Part shown: positions 8,617 to 18,585 of the stretch, piece by piece | How the letters are laid out: every line of letters starts with the position of its first letter | Numbering within the stretch: the stretch's first letter is position 1 | Assembly (NCBI GenBank): GCA_013450215.1 | Contig: JACDSH010000042.1 | Span: forward strand, 1 to 41,957 | Origin: Nitrosospira sp. | Lineage (GTDB): Bacteria > Pseudomonadota > Gammaproteobacteria > Burkholderiales > Nitrosomonadaceae | Direction: 5' to 3' | Length of the DNA stretch: 41,957 bases | Made by a program: the position numbers and the translations under genes | Notes under the pieces: generated by a model | The model's input: only the letters and a program-made list of their open reading frames with translations | What the model was told of the DNA's origin: nothing | Database searches by the model: none

Positions 8617-9474
8617 ATGAGTGCCAAGATCATCGACGGCAATGTGCTTGCTCGCGAGATACGCGCAGAGTGGAAGGCGCGCTCTGATCTCTTAACCGAG
8701 CAGGGCATGCAACCCGGACTGGCGGTGATCATCGTCGGCAGCAATCCAGCCTCCAGCATCTATGTACGGAACAAGGCCCGAGCCTGTGATGAGGCCGGCA
8801 TCCATTCTGAAATTCATTCATTTCCAGAGAGCACGAACCAGAATGAAGTAATTCTGCGAATCCGGGAGTTAAATGCAGACCCTCGCATCCACGGCATTCT
8901 GGTGCAGCTGCCACTACCAAATCATTTCGAGAGCAGGGAGATCATTGCATCCATCTCGGTTGAGAAGGATGTGGACGGTTTTCATCTCTACAATGTGGGC
9001 GCACTGGTCACCGGTAATACCGTCTTCCCTCCATGCACCCCCTTTGGCGTGATAAAAATGCTGGAGAAAAATAATATCGCGATCGAAGGTCGTCATGCGG
9101 TGGTCGTCGGCCGTAGTAATATCGTCGGCAAGCCGATGGCACTCATGCTGCTGGAAAGAGGGGCCACCATCACCATCTGCACATCAAAGACGCGCAATCT
9201 AGCTGACCATACGCGGCGGGCTGATATCCTGGTAGTGGCTACCGGCAGGCCTCACATGATCACCTCCGACATGGTCAAGCCAGGCGCAGCTGTGATCGAT
9301 GTGGGCATTAACCGCATGCCCGACGGCAAGCTCACAGGCGATGTAGACTTCGAGTCCGTCAAGGAAGTTGCGGGCCACCTCACCCCGGTCCCCGGTGGCG
9401 TGGGTCCGATGACGATCAGTATGCTCCTGTGCAGCACCATCGCGGCCGCAGAGCGTGCCCTGGCACGCGCTTAA
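8617..9474 (+). CDS. folD: Bifunctional methylene-THF dehydrogenase / methenyl-THF cyclohydrolase
   Basis: The 285-residue enzyme interconverts 5,10-methylene- and 10-formyl-tetrahydrofolate, using NADP+. Visible family marks include the N-terminal catalytic region [14 protein letters not shown] (the K of YxxxK), the substrate loop GILVQLPLP, the dinucleotide site [13 protein letters not shown], and the C-terminal [14 protein letters not shown]. Its length is typical (about 285). The start at 8617 is consistent with the usual MSAKIIDG opening. It ends 40 bp before the aceE start on the same strand and may be read with it. Confidence 0.97.
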   Translation: MSAKIIDGNVLAREIRAEWKARSDLLTEQGMQPGLAVIIVGSNPASSIYVRNKARACDEAGIHSEIHSFPESTNQNEVILRIRELNADPRIHGILVQLPLPNHFESREIIASISVEKDVDGFHLYNVGALVTGNTVFPPCTPFGVIKMLEKNNIAIEGRHAVVVGRSNIVGKPMALMLLERGATITICTSKTRNLADHTRRADILVVATGRPHMITSDMVKPGAAVIDVGINRMPDGKLTGDVDFESVKEVAGHLTPVPGGVGPMTISMLLCSTIAAAERALARA

Positions 9475-9514
9475 ACTCAGTTCAGTTAAGCCAAACAAAC
9501 CCGAGATAAGAGAC

Positions 9515-12184
9515 ATGGAACCCCTACCCGACATAGATCCGCAAGAGACGCAGGAATGGCTAGAGGCACTCGAGTCTGTGCTCGCGCAGGGTGGATCGGA
9601 TCGAGCGCACTACTTACTCGAGAGGCTGGTAGAAAAGGCCCGCCGTTCAGGGGCCTACCTCCCCTACAGTGCAACCACCGCCTATATCAATACCATCCCA
9701 CCCGGCAAGGAGGGCCGCTCACCCGGCAATTATGCACTTGAGCAACGTATCCGGTCCTACGTACGGTGGAACTCAATGGCGATGGTGCTTCGCGCCAATA
9801 AAGAGACCAATGTCGGCGGTCATATTGCGAGCTTCGCCTCCGCTGCAACACTCTACGATGTCGGATATAACCACTTCTGGCATGCTGCCAGCGCGGATCA
9901 CGGTGGTGATCTGGTACTCGCCCAAGGTCACTCCTCACCCGGCCTTTATGCCTACGCCTTCTTACTAGGAGAACTGACTCAGGAACAGCTCAATAACTTC
10001 CGCCAGGAGGTGGGGGGTAAGGGGCTCTCCTCCTACCCTCACCCCTGGTTAATGCCCGACTTCTGGCAGTTCCCAACAGTATCGATGGGGCTCGGTCCAT
10101 TAATGGCGATCTACCAGGCGCGTTTCATGAAGTATCTGGATAGCCGCGGACTGATCAAGACCAAGGGACGCAAAGTCTGGGCATTCATGGGCGATGGCGA
10201 GATGGATGAGCCTGAATCTCTGGGCGCAATCTCACTCGCATCACGCGAAAGCTTAGACAACCTGATCTTTGTAATTAACTGCAACCTCCAGCGTCTCGAT
10301 GGGCCGGTACGCGGTAACGGTAAAATCATCCAAGAGCTAGAGGGTGATTTCCGCGGCGCAGGATGGAATGTCATCAAAGTGATCTGGGGGTCCTATTGGG
10401 ACCCGCTGCTAGCGCGAGATACCAAGGGACTATTGCAGCAGCGAATGATGGAGTGTGTTGACGGCGAGTACCAGACCTTTAAGTCTCGGGATGGCGCTTA
10501 TGTACGTAAGCACTTTTTTGGGAAGTATCCAGAGCTACTGGAAATGGTCGCCAATATGTCTGACGACGATATCTGGCGTCTGAACCGTGGTGGACATGAT
10601 CCTCATAAAGTCTATGCCGCCTACGCTGAGGCTGCAAAGCATACTGGGCAGCCCACCGTAATACTTGCCAAGACCATTAAAGGATACGGAATGGGTGAGG
10701 CGGGTGAGGCCCAAAATATCACTCATCAGCAAAAGAAAATGGGGACTACCTCGCTGAAAGCATTCCGTGACCGGTTTGGTTTAAAGATTGCGGACGACAA
10801 GATCGACGAAATACCCTACCTCGTGTTCGATCAAGACTCCCCCGAGCTCGCATACATGCAGTCCCAACGCAAGTCCCTGGGGGGATTCCTCCACCGGCGT
10901 CAACGCAAGGCAGACCCACTAAAGACCCCCCCATTGTCTGCCTTTGAGTCATTACTCAAGGCCAGCGGTGAAGGGCGAGAGTCTTCCACCACCATGGCAT
11001 TCGTACGCATACTCAACATCCTAGTAAAAGACAAGACCATTGGCCAGCGAGTGGTCCCGATTGTTGCAGACGAGTCGCGCACCTTTGGTATGGAGGGAAT
11101 GTTCCGACAGCTTGGGATCTGGTCCTCGGTGGGTCAGCTCTACACGCCACAAGATGCTGACCAGTTGATGTACTACAAGGAAGATAAGAACGGACAGATC
11201 CTGCAGGAGGGCATCAATGAGGCCGGGGCGATGTCATCATGGATTGCCGCTGCAACTGCTTATAGCACCCACGGCGTGCAGATGATCCCATTCTTCATCT
11301 TCTACTCCATGTTCGGATTCCAACGTATCGGTGATCTGGCCTGGGCGGCGGGGGATATGCGCTGCCGCGGTTTCCTCTTGGGCGGCACTGCCGGGCGCAC
11401 CACCCTTAACGGCGAGGGACTTCAGCATGAAGACGGCCATAGCCACCTGTCGGCTTCAACCATTCCCAACTGCATATCCTACGACCCCACATTCGGCTAC
11501 GAGCTTGCAGTCATTATCCAGGATGGGATGCGCCGCATGTATCAGGATCAGGAGGATGTATATTATTACATCACCGTAATGAACGAGAATTACCCCCACC
11601 CGGAAATGCCTAAGGATGCGGAGCAGGGGATACTTCGGGGGATGTATCTATTCCGTAAGGGTAGCGAGACCATATCAGGAGGCTCAACTCTACGAGTGCA
11701 ATTACTCGGCTCCGGTACCATCCTTCGTGAGGTCATCGCAGCAGCGGAAATACTCGATCAAGATTTTGGTATTTCAGCTGACATCTGGAGCGTCACCAGC
11801 TTCAATGAGCTCCGTCGTGAGGCGCTGGATGTAACACGCTGGAATATGCTGCACCCCTCTGAACCGGCAAGACTCTCATATGTTACAAACTGTCTCAAGG
11901 ACTGCACAGGACCCGTAGTGGCAGCAACTGACTACATGAAAATATTTGCTGACCAGATCCGAGAGTTTGTGCCGGGTCGATACAAGGTATTGGGCACAGA
12001 TGGCTTTGGTCGTTCCGATACACGGGAAAAGTTACGCCAATTCTTCGAGGTGGACCGACACTATGTCGCCATCGCAACCCTCCAAGCACTTGCCGAGGAT
12101 GGCAAGATATCAGCAGAGACTGTGGCCCAGGCAATCAAAAAGTTTGGTATCGATCCGGACAAGCCCAACCCGGTAACGGTATAA
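9515..12184 (+). CDS. aceE: Pyruvate dehydrogenase E1 component (homodimeric type)
   Basis: The 889-residue enzyme decarboxylates pyruvate with thiamine diphosphate and acetylates the lipoyl group of AceF. It is the large homodimeric E1 of proteobacteria. The ThDP site GDGEMDEPES begins near residue 225, with the following Asn residues in INCNLQRLDGPV; the central and transketolase-like C-terminal domains are complete. I start at the ATG at 9515 (MEPLPDIDPQETQEW), where AAGAGA precedes and homologues begin. The open frame extends back to 9455, but that part runs into the end of folD. aceF follows after 77 bp. No E3 (lpdA) gene is adjacent. Confidence 0.97.
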   Translation: MEPLPDIDPQETQEWLEALESVLAQGGSDRAHYLLERLVEKARRSGAYLPYSATTAYINTIPPGKEGRSPGNYALEQRIRSYVRWNSMAMVLRANKETNVGGHIASFASAATLYDVGYNHFWHAASADHGGDLVLAQGHSSPGLYAYAFLLGELTQEQLNNFRQEVGGKGLSSYPHPWLMPDFWQFPTVSMGLGPLMAIYQARFMKYLDSRGLIKTKGRKVWAFMGDGEMDEPESLGAISLASRESLDNLIFVINCNLQRLDGPVRGNGKIIQELEGDFRGAGWNVIKVIWGSYWDPLLARDTKGLLQQRMMECVDGEYQTFKSRDGAYVRKHFFGKYPELLEMVANMSDDDIWRLNRGGHDPHKVYAAYAEAAKHTGQPTVILAKTIKGYGMGEAGEAQNITHQQKKMGTTSLKAFRDRFGLKIADDKIDEIPYLVFDQDSPELAYMQSQRKSLGGFLHRRQRKADPLKTPPLSAFESLLKASGEGRESSTTMAFVRILNILVKDKTIGQRVVPIVADESRTFGMEGMFRQLGIWSSVGQLYTPQDADQLMYYKEDKNGQILQEGINEAGAMSSWIAAATAYSTHGVQMIPFFIFYSMFGFQRIGDLAWAAGDMRCRGFLLGGTAGRTTLNGEGLQHEDGHSHLSASTIPNCISYDPTFGYELAVIIQDGMRRMYQDQEDVYYYITVMNENYPHPEMPKDAEQGILRGMYLFRKGSETISGGSTLRVQLLGSGTILREVIAAAEILDQDFGISADIWSVTSFNELRREALDVTRWNMLHPSEPARLSYVTNCLKDCTGPVVAATDYMKIFADQIREFVPGRYKVLGTDGFGRSDTREKLRQFFEVDRHYVAIATLQALAEDGKISAETVAQAIKKFGIDPDKPNPVTV

Positions 12185-12261
12185 AAGTTAGGGGGCAAAG
12201 TCTTTAAGGCTATTAAGTCACTGATACCGCCCTTGCATTGAAAATAATTTAAGGAAAAATC

Positions 12262-13569
12262 GTGGCAGAGACTAAACAGGTGCTGGTCCCCGATATCGGC
12301 GACTTCAAAGATGTCCCCGTGATCGAGTTACTGGTTAAGCTCGGTGATACCGTGAGGATGGAAGATCCACTGATCTCGCTCGAGTCGGACAAGGCTACGA
12401 TAGAGGTCCCCTCCCCCCTCGATGGGGTCATCAAAGAAATAAGTGTCAAGCTCGGTGATAAGGTTTCACAAGGGTCCCTCATCCTGACGGTAGAAGTCTC
12501 GACCACAATTCATGCGAGTTCAAGTTCAGCTACAGAGACTCGCACACCGAGCATCACTCCTGCACCCGTGCCGACCAGTCTGGAGACAACTTCGATCTCC
12601 ACCCCTGCGCCGATTCGTCAGCCCCCGCCTGTCCCTACACTCACCACGGATGCAGGTACGTTTAATAAAGCACATGCCGGACCCTCTGTCCGACGTTTCG
12701 CACGTGAGCTCGGGGTGAATCTCGCCCTAGTTAGAGGCAGTGGATTAAAACAGCGCATCCTCAGAGAGGATGTGCAGTCTTATATCAAGAATGAGCTTTC
12801 AAAACCGCGCGGTGGCGGGGCAGATCTAAATCTCCTCCCATGGCCGCAGGTGAACTTCGCTAAATTCGGTCCGGTTGAGTCAAGGCCATTATCGCGTATT
12901 AAAAAAATGGCGGGTGCGAACCTGCACCGAAACTGGGTAATGATCCCTCATGTCACCCAATTCGATGAGGCCGACATTACAGAAATAGAATCTCTCCGCA
13001 AGCAATCAAATGAAGCCTCTGGAGGAAGTGGGGGTAAGGCCACCCTGCTGGCCTTCTTAATGCAAGTAACAACAGCAGCCCTAAAAAAATTCCCAGAGTT
13101 CAATGCCTCCCTCGATCAGAGCGGAGATGAAATGAATCTAGTGATCAAGAACTACTACCACCTAGGCTTTGCCGCAGACACCCCTAACGGTCTGGTGGTC
13201 CCGGTGATCCGTGATGTCGACCAGAAGAATGTATTGAAGATCGCAGAAGAGTTAGGTCAACTCTCATCACTCGCCCGTGAGGGGAAACTGAAACCCACTG
13301 AAATGCAGGGGGCGAGCTTCACCATCTCAAGTCTCGGGGGCCTCGGTGGCACCGCCTTTACACCCATCATCAATGCGCCGGAGGTTGCGATTCTGGGAAT
13401 CTCCCGGGCCAGTATCAAACCGGTTTATCGCGATGGTCAATTCGTTCCGCGTCTGATCCTGCCGATCTCTCTATCCTATGACCATCGCGTGATCGATGGA
13501 GCATCCGCCGCACGTTTCACCACATACCTATCTGAATTATTGTCCGACACAGACCGAGTCCGCTTGTGA
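12262..13569 (+). CDS. aceF: Pyruvate dehydrogenase E2, dihydrolipoyl acetyltransferase
   Basis: The 435-residue core protein of the pyruvate dehydrogenase complex moves the acetyl group from lipoate to CoA. It has a single lipoyl domain (about 4-80) with the lipoylated lysine K44 in ESDKATIE, a long Pro/Thr/Ser linker (about 85-135), a peripheral-subunit-binding domain (about 140-176), and a catalytic domain ending with YDHRVIDG (H408, D412). One lipoyl domain rather than the three of E. coli is common in other proteobacteria. The start codon is GTG, preceded by AAGGA. It follows aceE directly. Confidence 0.96.
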   Translation: MAETKQVLVPDIGDFKDVPVIELLVKLGDTVRMEDPLISLESDKATIEVPSPLDGVIKEISVKLGDKVSQGSLILTVEVSTTIHASSSSATETRTPSITPAPVPTSLETTSISTPAPIRQPPPVPTLTTDAGTFNKAHAGPSVRRFARELGVNLALVRGSGLKQRILREDVQSYIKNELSKPRGGGADLNLLPWPQVNFAKFGPVESRPLSRIKKMAGANLHRNWVMIPHVTQFDEADITEIESLRKQSNEASGGSGGKATLLAFLMQVTTAALKKFPEFNASLDQSGDEMNLVIKNYYHLGFAADTPNGLVVPVIRDVDQKNVLKIAEELGQLSSLAREGKLKPTEMQGASFTISSLGGLGGTAFTPIINAPEVAILGISRASIKPVYRDGQFVPRLILPISLSYDHRVIDGASAARFTTYLSELLSDTDRVRL

Positions 13570-13656
13570 GAGACAGGCTCCAACGTAAAAGACACCACCC
13601 GGTCGGTCTGTCGAAAGCCTTCTGCATATCATCACATTCCCATGCTCTAGTAAATA

Positions 13657-14331
13657 ATGACTAAACTGGGTCCTCGCCTCGTTGGCATTTTCGGCGGCAC
13701 TTTCGACCCCATTCATTACGGTCACTTGCGTATCTCTGAGGAACTGGTCGAGACAATGAATCTGCGTGAGATGCGCTTTATTCCTGCCGGGGCGCCGCGC
13801 CTGCGCGCCCCCCCCATCGCATCGCCATACCACCGTGCAGGAATGGTACAAGCTGCAATCCAGAGTAACGTCCGCTTCATTCTAGACGAACGTGAGATCT
13901 ATCGCCCCGGAACGAGCTACAGTGTGGACACGGTCCGCGAACTCCGTCAGGAGATGGGGGAGGATGTCACTCTCTGCCTTGTGATGGGTGCGGATGCTTT
14001 CATGAGACTTAGCGAGTGGCATGCCTGGCATGATCTTTTCAGTTTATGCCATATCATCATTGCAGCCCGGCCCGGTCATGACCTGACAGCACGTCTTGAC
14101 TCTCTCCCGCAGGCGTTAAGAGAGGAGAGCTCACGCCGCTGGGCGCACAGCTTAGCGGATCTCGAGTCTGCACAATGCGGATTGATCTATATCGCGCCGA
14201 CAATACTTTTGGATATCTCAGCAACCGTCATCCGCACACTCATCAGCACTCAGAGTAGCGCACGGCATTTGCTCCCGGAGGCCGTTCTCGATTATATTGA
14301 AACGAATCACTTGTACTCAGGAGAGGAATGA
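13657..14331 (+). CDS. nadD: Nicotinate-nucleotide adenylyltransferase
   Basis: The 224-residue enzyme adenylates nicotinate mononucleotide in NAD synthesis. The nucleotidyl-transferase motif GGTFDPIHYGH lies near the N-terminus, and the C-terminal ISATVIRTLI matches the ISSTxIR signature of the family. Length is normal. It overlaps the next gene, rsfS, by 4 bp (ATGA), the usual nadD-rsfS-rlmH order of proteobacteria, so the three are probably translated from one message. Confidence 0.96.
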   Translation: MTKLGPRLVGIFGGTFDPIHYGHLRISEELVETMNLREMRFIPAGAPRLRAPPIASPYHRAGMVQAAIQSNVRFILDEREIYRPGTSYSVDTVRELRQEMGEDVTLCLVMGADAFMRLSEWHAWHDLFSLCHIIIAARPGHDLTARLDSLPQALREESSRRWAHSLADLESAQCGLIYIAPTILLDISATVIRTLISTQSSARHLLPEAVLDYIETNHLYSGEE

Positions 14332-14774
14332 AACTTGATAAGCTAGTAAAAGTTGCTGTGGCCGCACTAGAAGATGTTAAGGCTCACAACATCACGGTCT
14401 TGAATGTTATCGGAGCGACGACCTTATTTGATCGAATGATCATTGCCAGTGCTGACTCTACTCGCCAGACCAGGGCATTAGCAAATAACGTACAGGATAA
14501 GGTCCGTTCCGGTGGGGGTGCGGTATACGGCATTGAGGGGGGTGAGACTGGGGAGTGGGTACTGGTGGATCTCGGCGATGTGCTGGTACACATCATGCAA
14601 ACTAGTGTCCGTGCCCACTATAATCTTGAAGAGTTGTGGGCTGGCTCAGTTTCAGAAAAGGTCGACGTGATTACGACCGTCGCAAGCAAGCTCAAGCCCA
14701 CTGCCAGACCGCGTAAGCCGCCGACTAAACTGGCCTCTACCGCCAAGCGAACTAAATCAAAGCCATCTGAATAA
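14328..14774 (+). CDS. rsfS: Ribosomal silencing factor RsfS
   Basis: The 148-residue protein belongs to the Iojap/RsfS family, which binds ribosomal protein L14 and blocks joining of ribosomal subunits when nutrients are scarce. Family marks are ALEDVKAHNITVLNV, the TLFDRMIIASADSTRQ segment, and the GEWVLVDLGDVLVHIM block, followed by LEELW. A Lys/Pro/Thr-rich tail of about 30 residues at the C-terminus is outside the conserved domain. It starts inside the end of nadD and is 9 bp from rlmH. Confidence 0.95.
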   Translation: MKLDKLVKVAVAALEDVKAHNITVLNVIGATTLFDRMIIASADSTRQTRALANNVQDKVRSGGGAVYGIEGGETGEWVLVDLGDVLVHIMQTSVRAHYNLEELWAGSVSEKVDVITTVASKLKPTARPRKPPTKLASTAKRTKSKPSE

Positions 14775-14783
14775 ATTTAGATC

Positions 14784-15254
14784 ATGAGACTACTCATCCT
14801 AGCAGTTGGCAACAAGATGCCAGAATGGGTAGAAACAAGCTTTGCTGAGTATGCCAAGCGCATGCCTCACGAGGCGAGTATTGAGCTAGTTGAAATCAAG
14901 CCAGAAAAACGAGGTGGCGGCAAGAATGTAGACCAGTTGATGGCCGCTGAGGGCGCTCGTATCCTATCAGCAATCCCCCCAAGATGCCGTACAGTGGCTC
15001 TAGATGAAAGGGGTCGTCAGTGGACTACAGTTAAACTAGCTGATTCCATTAGTGGTTGGATGAAAAATGGTGGTGACACCGCATTCATCATTGGTGGCGC
15101 GGATGGGCTTGATGCCAGCATCAAGAATTCAGCGGACGAAGTCTTGGCACTGTCTGCTCTAACACTCCCCCACGCCTTGGCTCGGGTCCTTTTGGCAGAA
15201 CAACTATACCGCGCACTATCTCTCATAAAACGGCACCCCTACCACCGGGCATGA
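14784..15254 (+). CDS. rlmH: 23S rRNA pseudouridine-1915 N3-methyltransferase
   Basis: The 156-residue SPOUT-fold methyltransferase acts on helix 69 of 23S rRNA in the assembled ribosome. The AdoMet-binding knot region shows FIIGGADGL, and the C-terminus has the typical ending [18 protein letters not shown]. It is third in nadD-rsfS-rlmH. In many relatives a maf pyrophosphatase gene comes next, but here only 229 bp separate it from rng. A 49-codon frame starts at 15251, overlapping the stop as ATGA, and ends at 15400; it is unsupported by similarity that I recognise. Confidence 0.96.
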   Translation: MRLLILAVGNKMPEWVETSFAEYAKRMPHEASIELVEIKPEKRGGGKNVDQLMAAEGARILSAIPPRCRTVALDERGRQWTTVKLADSISGWMKNGGDTAFIIGGADGLDASIKNSADEVLALSALTLPHALARVLLAEQLYRALSLIKRHPYHRA

Positions 15255-15483
15255 CGATCACCCGCGTCCGCACATTTAAGTCAGGCCCCTTGGTGTCGGC
15301 GGAGATCCCGAGACAGGCTGCACATGGTTGTCGTTTAGGTGCATGGACTCAAATAGAGCTGTTTCATAGATGTTACGTGGCGGGCGTACCGGAGAGTTAA
15401 GCGCATCATGATTCAGCTAAAAAATCGCATCTATCTAGCATCCCATAGCCCTTTCATCAGAAACCCTAGCTGAGTCTTTATTT

Positions 15484-16935
15484 ATGAGTAGTGAAATCCT
15501 TGTCAACATCACCCCGCAGGAGACACGTGTAGCCTTGATGGAGCAGGGTGTGGTACAGGAGTTGCACATAGAACGCAACAACAACTACGGCATTGTCGGT
15601 AATATTTACAGCGGTCGCGTCAGCAGGGTACTCCCGGGAATGCAATCGGCCTTCATCGATATCGGTCTTGATCGTGCCGCTTTCCTCCACGTTGCAGATA
15701 TCTGGCGGCTAAAACAGGATGGTGATACAAATAAACCGATCGAGACACTCCTCCATGATGGCGAGAGTATCCTGGTACAGGTGATCAAGGACTCAATCGG
15801 CACCAAGGGCGCGCGCCTGTCCACCCAGATCAGTATCGCAGGACGCATGCTGGTTTATCTGCCGCAGGAGTCCCATATCGGAATCTCTCAGCGGATCGAG
15901 AGCGAAGCTAATCGCGATTTACTTCGGGAGAGACTCCAGCACTTATTACCTTCTGATGAGAGGGGGGGGTATATCATCCGCACCATGGCAGAGGCTGCCA
16001 ACGAACAAGACTTGCGAACAGATATAGCATATCTGCACAAGCTATGGCGCAATATTCGAGAAAGGTCTTCCATCACCACGCCCACCTTACTCTATCAGGA
16101 CCTGTCACTCAGTCATCGCGTCCTCCGAGATTTTGTTGATGATGACACGGTCCGCATCCTCGTTGATTCGCGTGAGGCCTTTCAGAAGATGATTTTATTT
16201 TCTCAAGACTATATGGTCAATATGTTAGCCCGGATCAATCTTTATGGGGGTGAGCGCCCACTATTTGATCTGTATGGGGTTGAAGATGAGATCGAGCGGG
16301 CCCTTGCAAGGCGGGTTAACTTAAAATCAGGCGGATATCTCATCATCGACCAGACCGAGGCCCTCACCACCGTAGACGTTAATACTGGTGGCTTCGTTGG
16401 CATAAAGAGCTTCGACGATACAATCTTCAAGACCAACCTAGAGGCGGCACAAGTAATCGCTCGTCAGCTGCGACTGAGAAATCTGGGCGGCATCATTATT
16501 GTTGATTTTATCGACATGGAGAATGAGGAGCACAAGGATGCGGTACTTGCAGAGCTCAAAAAGGCGCTCGCTAAAGACCGCACCCGTATGACTGTCAGCG
16601 GCTTTACAGCACTGGGGCTCGTAGAGATGACCCGGAAGCGTACACGCGAGAGTCTTTCCCATGTCTTATGCGAGACCTGCCCCACCTGCCAAGGCCGAAG
16701 CGAGGTCAGAACAGCGCAAACGATATGTTATGAAATCCTACGTGAACTACTCCGCGAATCCCGCCAGTTCGATGCACGCGAGTTTCGTATCCTTGCTTCA
16801 CAACAGGTCATCGATCTATTCCTCGACGAAGAGTCGCAAAGCTTGGCACAACTGGGTGACTTCATTGCCAAGCCCATTAGCCTGCAAGTCGAGGCTGCCT
16901 ATACTCAGGAACAGTATGACGTGGTCCTGATGTAG
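15484..16935 (+). CDS. rng: Ribonuclease G
   Basis: The 483-residue endoribonuclease matures the 5' end of 16S rRNA and helps degrade mRNA. It begins with the family sequence (S/T)EILVNITPQETRVAL, has an S1 RNA-binding domain at about 38-125 (YSGRVSRVLPGMQSAFIDIG), a catalytic DNase I-like domain with DVNTGGFVG (near residue 297) and IIIVDFIDM (near 338) carrying the metal-binding aspartates, and the zinc-link CETCPTCQG (near 395-402). It lacks the long scaffold tail of RNase E, so it is RNase G. Confidence 0.96.
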   Translation: MSSEILVNITPQETRVALMEQGVVQELHIERNNNYGIVGNIYSGRVSRVLPGMQSAFIDIGLDRAAFLHVADIWRLKQDGDTNKPIETLLHDGESILVQVIKDSIGTKGARLSTQISIAGRMLVYLPQESHIGISQRIESEANRDLLRERLQHLLPSDERGGYIIRTMAEAANEQDLRTDIAYLHKLWRNIRERSSITTPTLLYQDLSLSHRVLRDFVDDDTVRILVDSREAFQKMILFSQDYMVNMLARINLYGGERPLFDLYGVEDEIERALARRVNLKSGGYLIIDQTEALTTVDVNTGGFVGIKSFDDTIFKTNLEAAQVIARQLRLRNLGGIIIVDFIDMENEEHKDAVLAELKKALAKDRTRMTVSGFTALGLVEMTRKRTRESLSHVLCETCPTCQGRSEVRTAQTICYEILRELLRESRQFDAREFRILASQQVIDLFLDEESQSLAQLGDFIAKPISLQVEAAYTQEQYDVVLM

Positions 16936-16987
16936 CCGTATGAACACCCCATCTGCCCACTAAATCTACTGCTACTCCTTAATTAAA

Positions 16988-18187
16988 TCAATGATGCCCC
17001 TTCGTCTCAGCCTCAGGTGGCGCTAAGTGGGTGAACTCTACGCTATCTTCATATGCTAGCTCGGTCGTCCCCGTCGCCTTAATTAGTTTGCCGGCCAGGA
17101 ATCCACACCCCAGTGCGAGCGTTACACTGACAATGATTCCGATGAATTGAACTCCGGCTATTCCCGGAACCACCATGATGGCGATCAGCGCACCCAGAAT
17201 TCCTGGCATCCCATGCAAGTTATGGACACCACAGGTATCAATAATTTTAAACCGCGATTCCAATGCGGGCTGAATAAAAACATAACCAATGACGCAGACT
17301 GCGCCGGCTAGTAAGCCGATCCCAAAAGCACCTGACGGCGAAACTATATTGACCGTTGATCCGATGGCAACACCTCCCGCTAGGGCGGCATTAGCCATAT
17401 CGACCATTGAGGTCTTTCCCTTATGAAAGTATGAGCTAAGGAAGTAGGTGCTGATGGTCGCTCCGCAAAGCGCGAGCACGGTATTGACCACTGTCTGAGG
17501 CATCTCCTCAAAGGGAACGATGGCTGCTGCGAAACTTGGCCAGAAGAGCCACAGAACCATTGACCCAAGCATCGCAAAACGATCGGACGTGGCATCAGAC
17601 TCAATCGGTTGACTGCGCTGCAACTCGGTGGTCAGCGCGATGGATAGGCCCAACCCAAAGTAAGCTCCAAAGGCGTGGATGATGACTGAGCCCGCCGTAT
17701 CCTGGAACCCCTTTGTGAAGCCCAACGCACCATCCAGCACCAGATATTCATTCATTAGGTATGCCGGAATCAGAAAAATCGCCAGCAATGCGTATTGAAA
17801 AACCCGTAAACGTCCAAGCACTGCGCCCATGGCAATCAGTGCAGCTGCTACTGCGAATTCAGCAAACATTAATGCCTGAACTGTATTCGGGGCGATGGCG
17901 TGCCCCATTATTCCATTCGCTCTGAGCAGTATATACAGAGGGAGCCCCACCGCAACCACCAGATAGGTTCCCGTCGTGGCACCGAATCCGTATCGGCGAA
18001 CGAACACCATCAGAAATCCAAATCCCACTAATAGCATGGCCAGGATATGGATGACAAAGTTGTACTGGGATACTTGCCGAGCTTCACTGAGCTCCGGAAC
18101 AGCCGCCCCCTCACTCGCCCAAGCGCTGAAACAAAACAAAAAAAGATTCGCTACAACAGACAGCGCCATGCAGAAGCTTCTTTTCAT
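16988..18187 (-). CDS. Rh50-type ammonia channel
   Basis: The 399-residue membrane protein should pass NH3/NH4+ across the inner membrane. An N-terminal signal sequence (about 1-25) is followed by about eleven hydrophobic segments. IHAFGAYFGLG and DTCGVHNLHGMPG contain the pore histidines in an Rh-type context and distinguish it from AmtB. Rh50 is known from Nitrosomonas and a few other bacteria. I start at 18187, where GGGGAG stands before the ATG; the frame opens at 18205 without a ribosome site. No glnK is adjacent, as expected for Rh rather than Amt. The C-terminal tail (LAYEDSVEFTHLAPPEAE) is cytoplasmic. Confidence 0.9.
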   Translation of the reverse strand: MKRSFCMALSVVANLFLFCFSAWASEGAAVPELSEARQVSQYNFVIHILAMLLVGFGFLMVFVRRYGFGATTGTYLVVAVGLPLYILLRANGIMGHAIAPNTVQALMFAEFAVAAALIAMGAVLGRLRVFQYALLAIFLIPAYLMNEYLVLDGALGFTKGFQDTAGSVIIHAFGAYFGLGLSIALTTELQRSQPIESDATSDRFAMLGSMVLWLFWPSFAAAIVPFEEMPQTVVNTVLALCGATISTYFLSSYFHKGKTSMVDMANAALAGGVAIGSTVNIVSPSGAFGIGLLAGAVCVIGYVFIQPALESRFKIIDTCGVHNLHGMPGILGALIAIMVVPGIAGVQFIGIIVSVTLALGCGFLAGKLIKATGTTELAYEDSVEFTHLAPPEAETKGHH

Positions 18188-18205
18188 TTGCGTCTCCCCA
18201 TCCAC

Positions 18206-18585
18206 GATAATTGTTTAGCATACCCCGCTGCAGAGTGTGTACCTCGTCGGCCATAAATACAATAGGGTTATGCCAGATACTTGCCCGACCAAGAAAGTTA
18301 ACCCACTCTCCAGGAGAACCATTGGACAACAGCTTGACTAGCTAGCCCAAGGATGGATTTATTTAGAACCGGATGATCAATATTACATTTATTGTGACGA
18401 ACAAAAGCAAACGGCCACCGAGATTCGATGGCCGTTCCTTGAAAACTGAATTATTGATGAAGACAAACTTTAGAAAGTTCTTCGCTCTCTAAGAACCAAC
18501 ACAATTCTCACGAACTTCTGCCCCGAGGGAGATCTCAGAACGACTCTGAGGTGCAATCATAATGCCACCTGAATTATTTTTTGAG
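18206..18585. other. Intergenic region between Rh50 channel and His-rich protein genes
   Basis: These 380 bases hold no credible gene. They should contain the promoter of the Rh50 gene (minus strand, near 18200-18330) and the end of the transcript of the preceding minus-strand gene. Apart from the hairpin at 18410-18436 I see no repeat or recognisable operator, and no convincing -35/-10 pair. Confidence 0.5.
18410..18436 (-). terminator. Hairpin, possible terminator of the His-rich protein gene
   Basis: An 8-bp perfect stem (AACGGCCA / TGGCCGTT) continues after one mismatch with three more pairs and a 3-nt loop. On the minus strand it is followed by a moderately T-rich stretch. It lies about 150 bp past the stop of the gene ending at 18586 and before the Rh50 start, which fits an intrinsic terminator, though the U-tract is imperfect. 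Confidence 0.5.

Noticed and set aside
12185-12261. Promoter or terminator between aceE and aceF
   Set aside because: I see no stem with a U-tract and no -35/-10 pair. The short gap fits one transcript.
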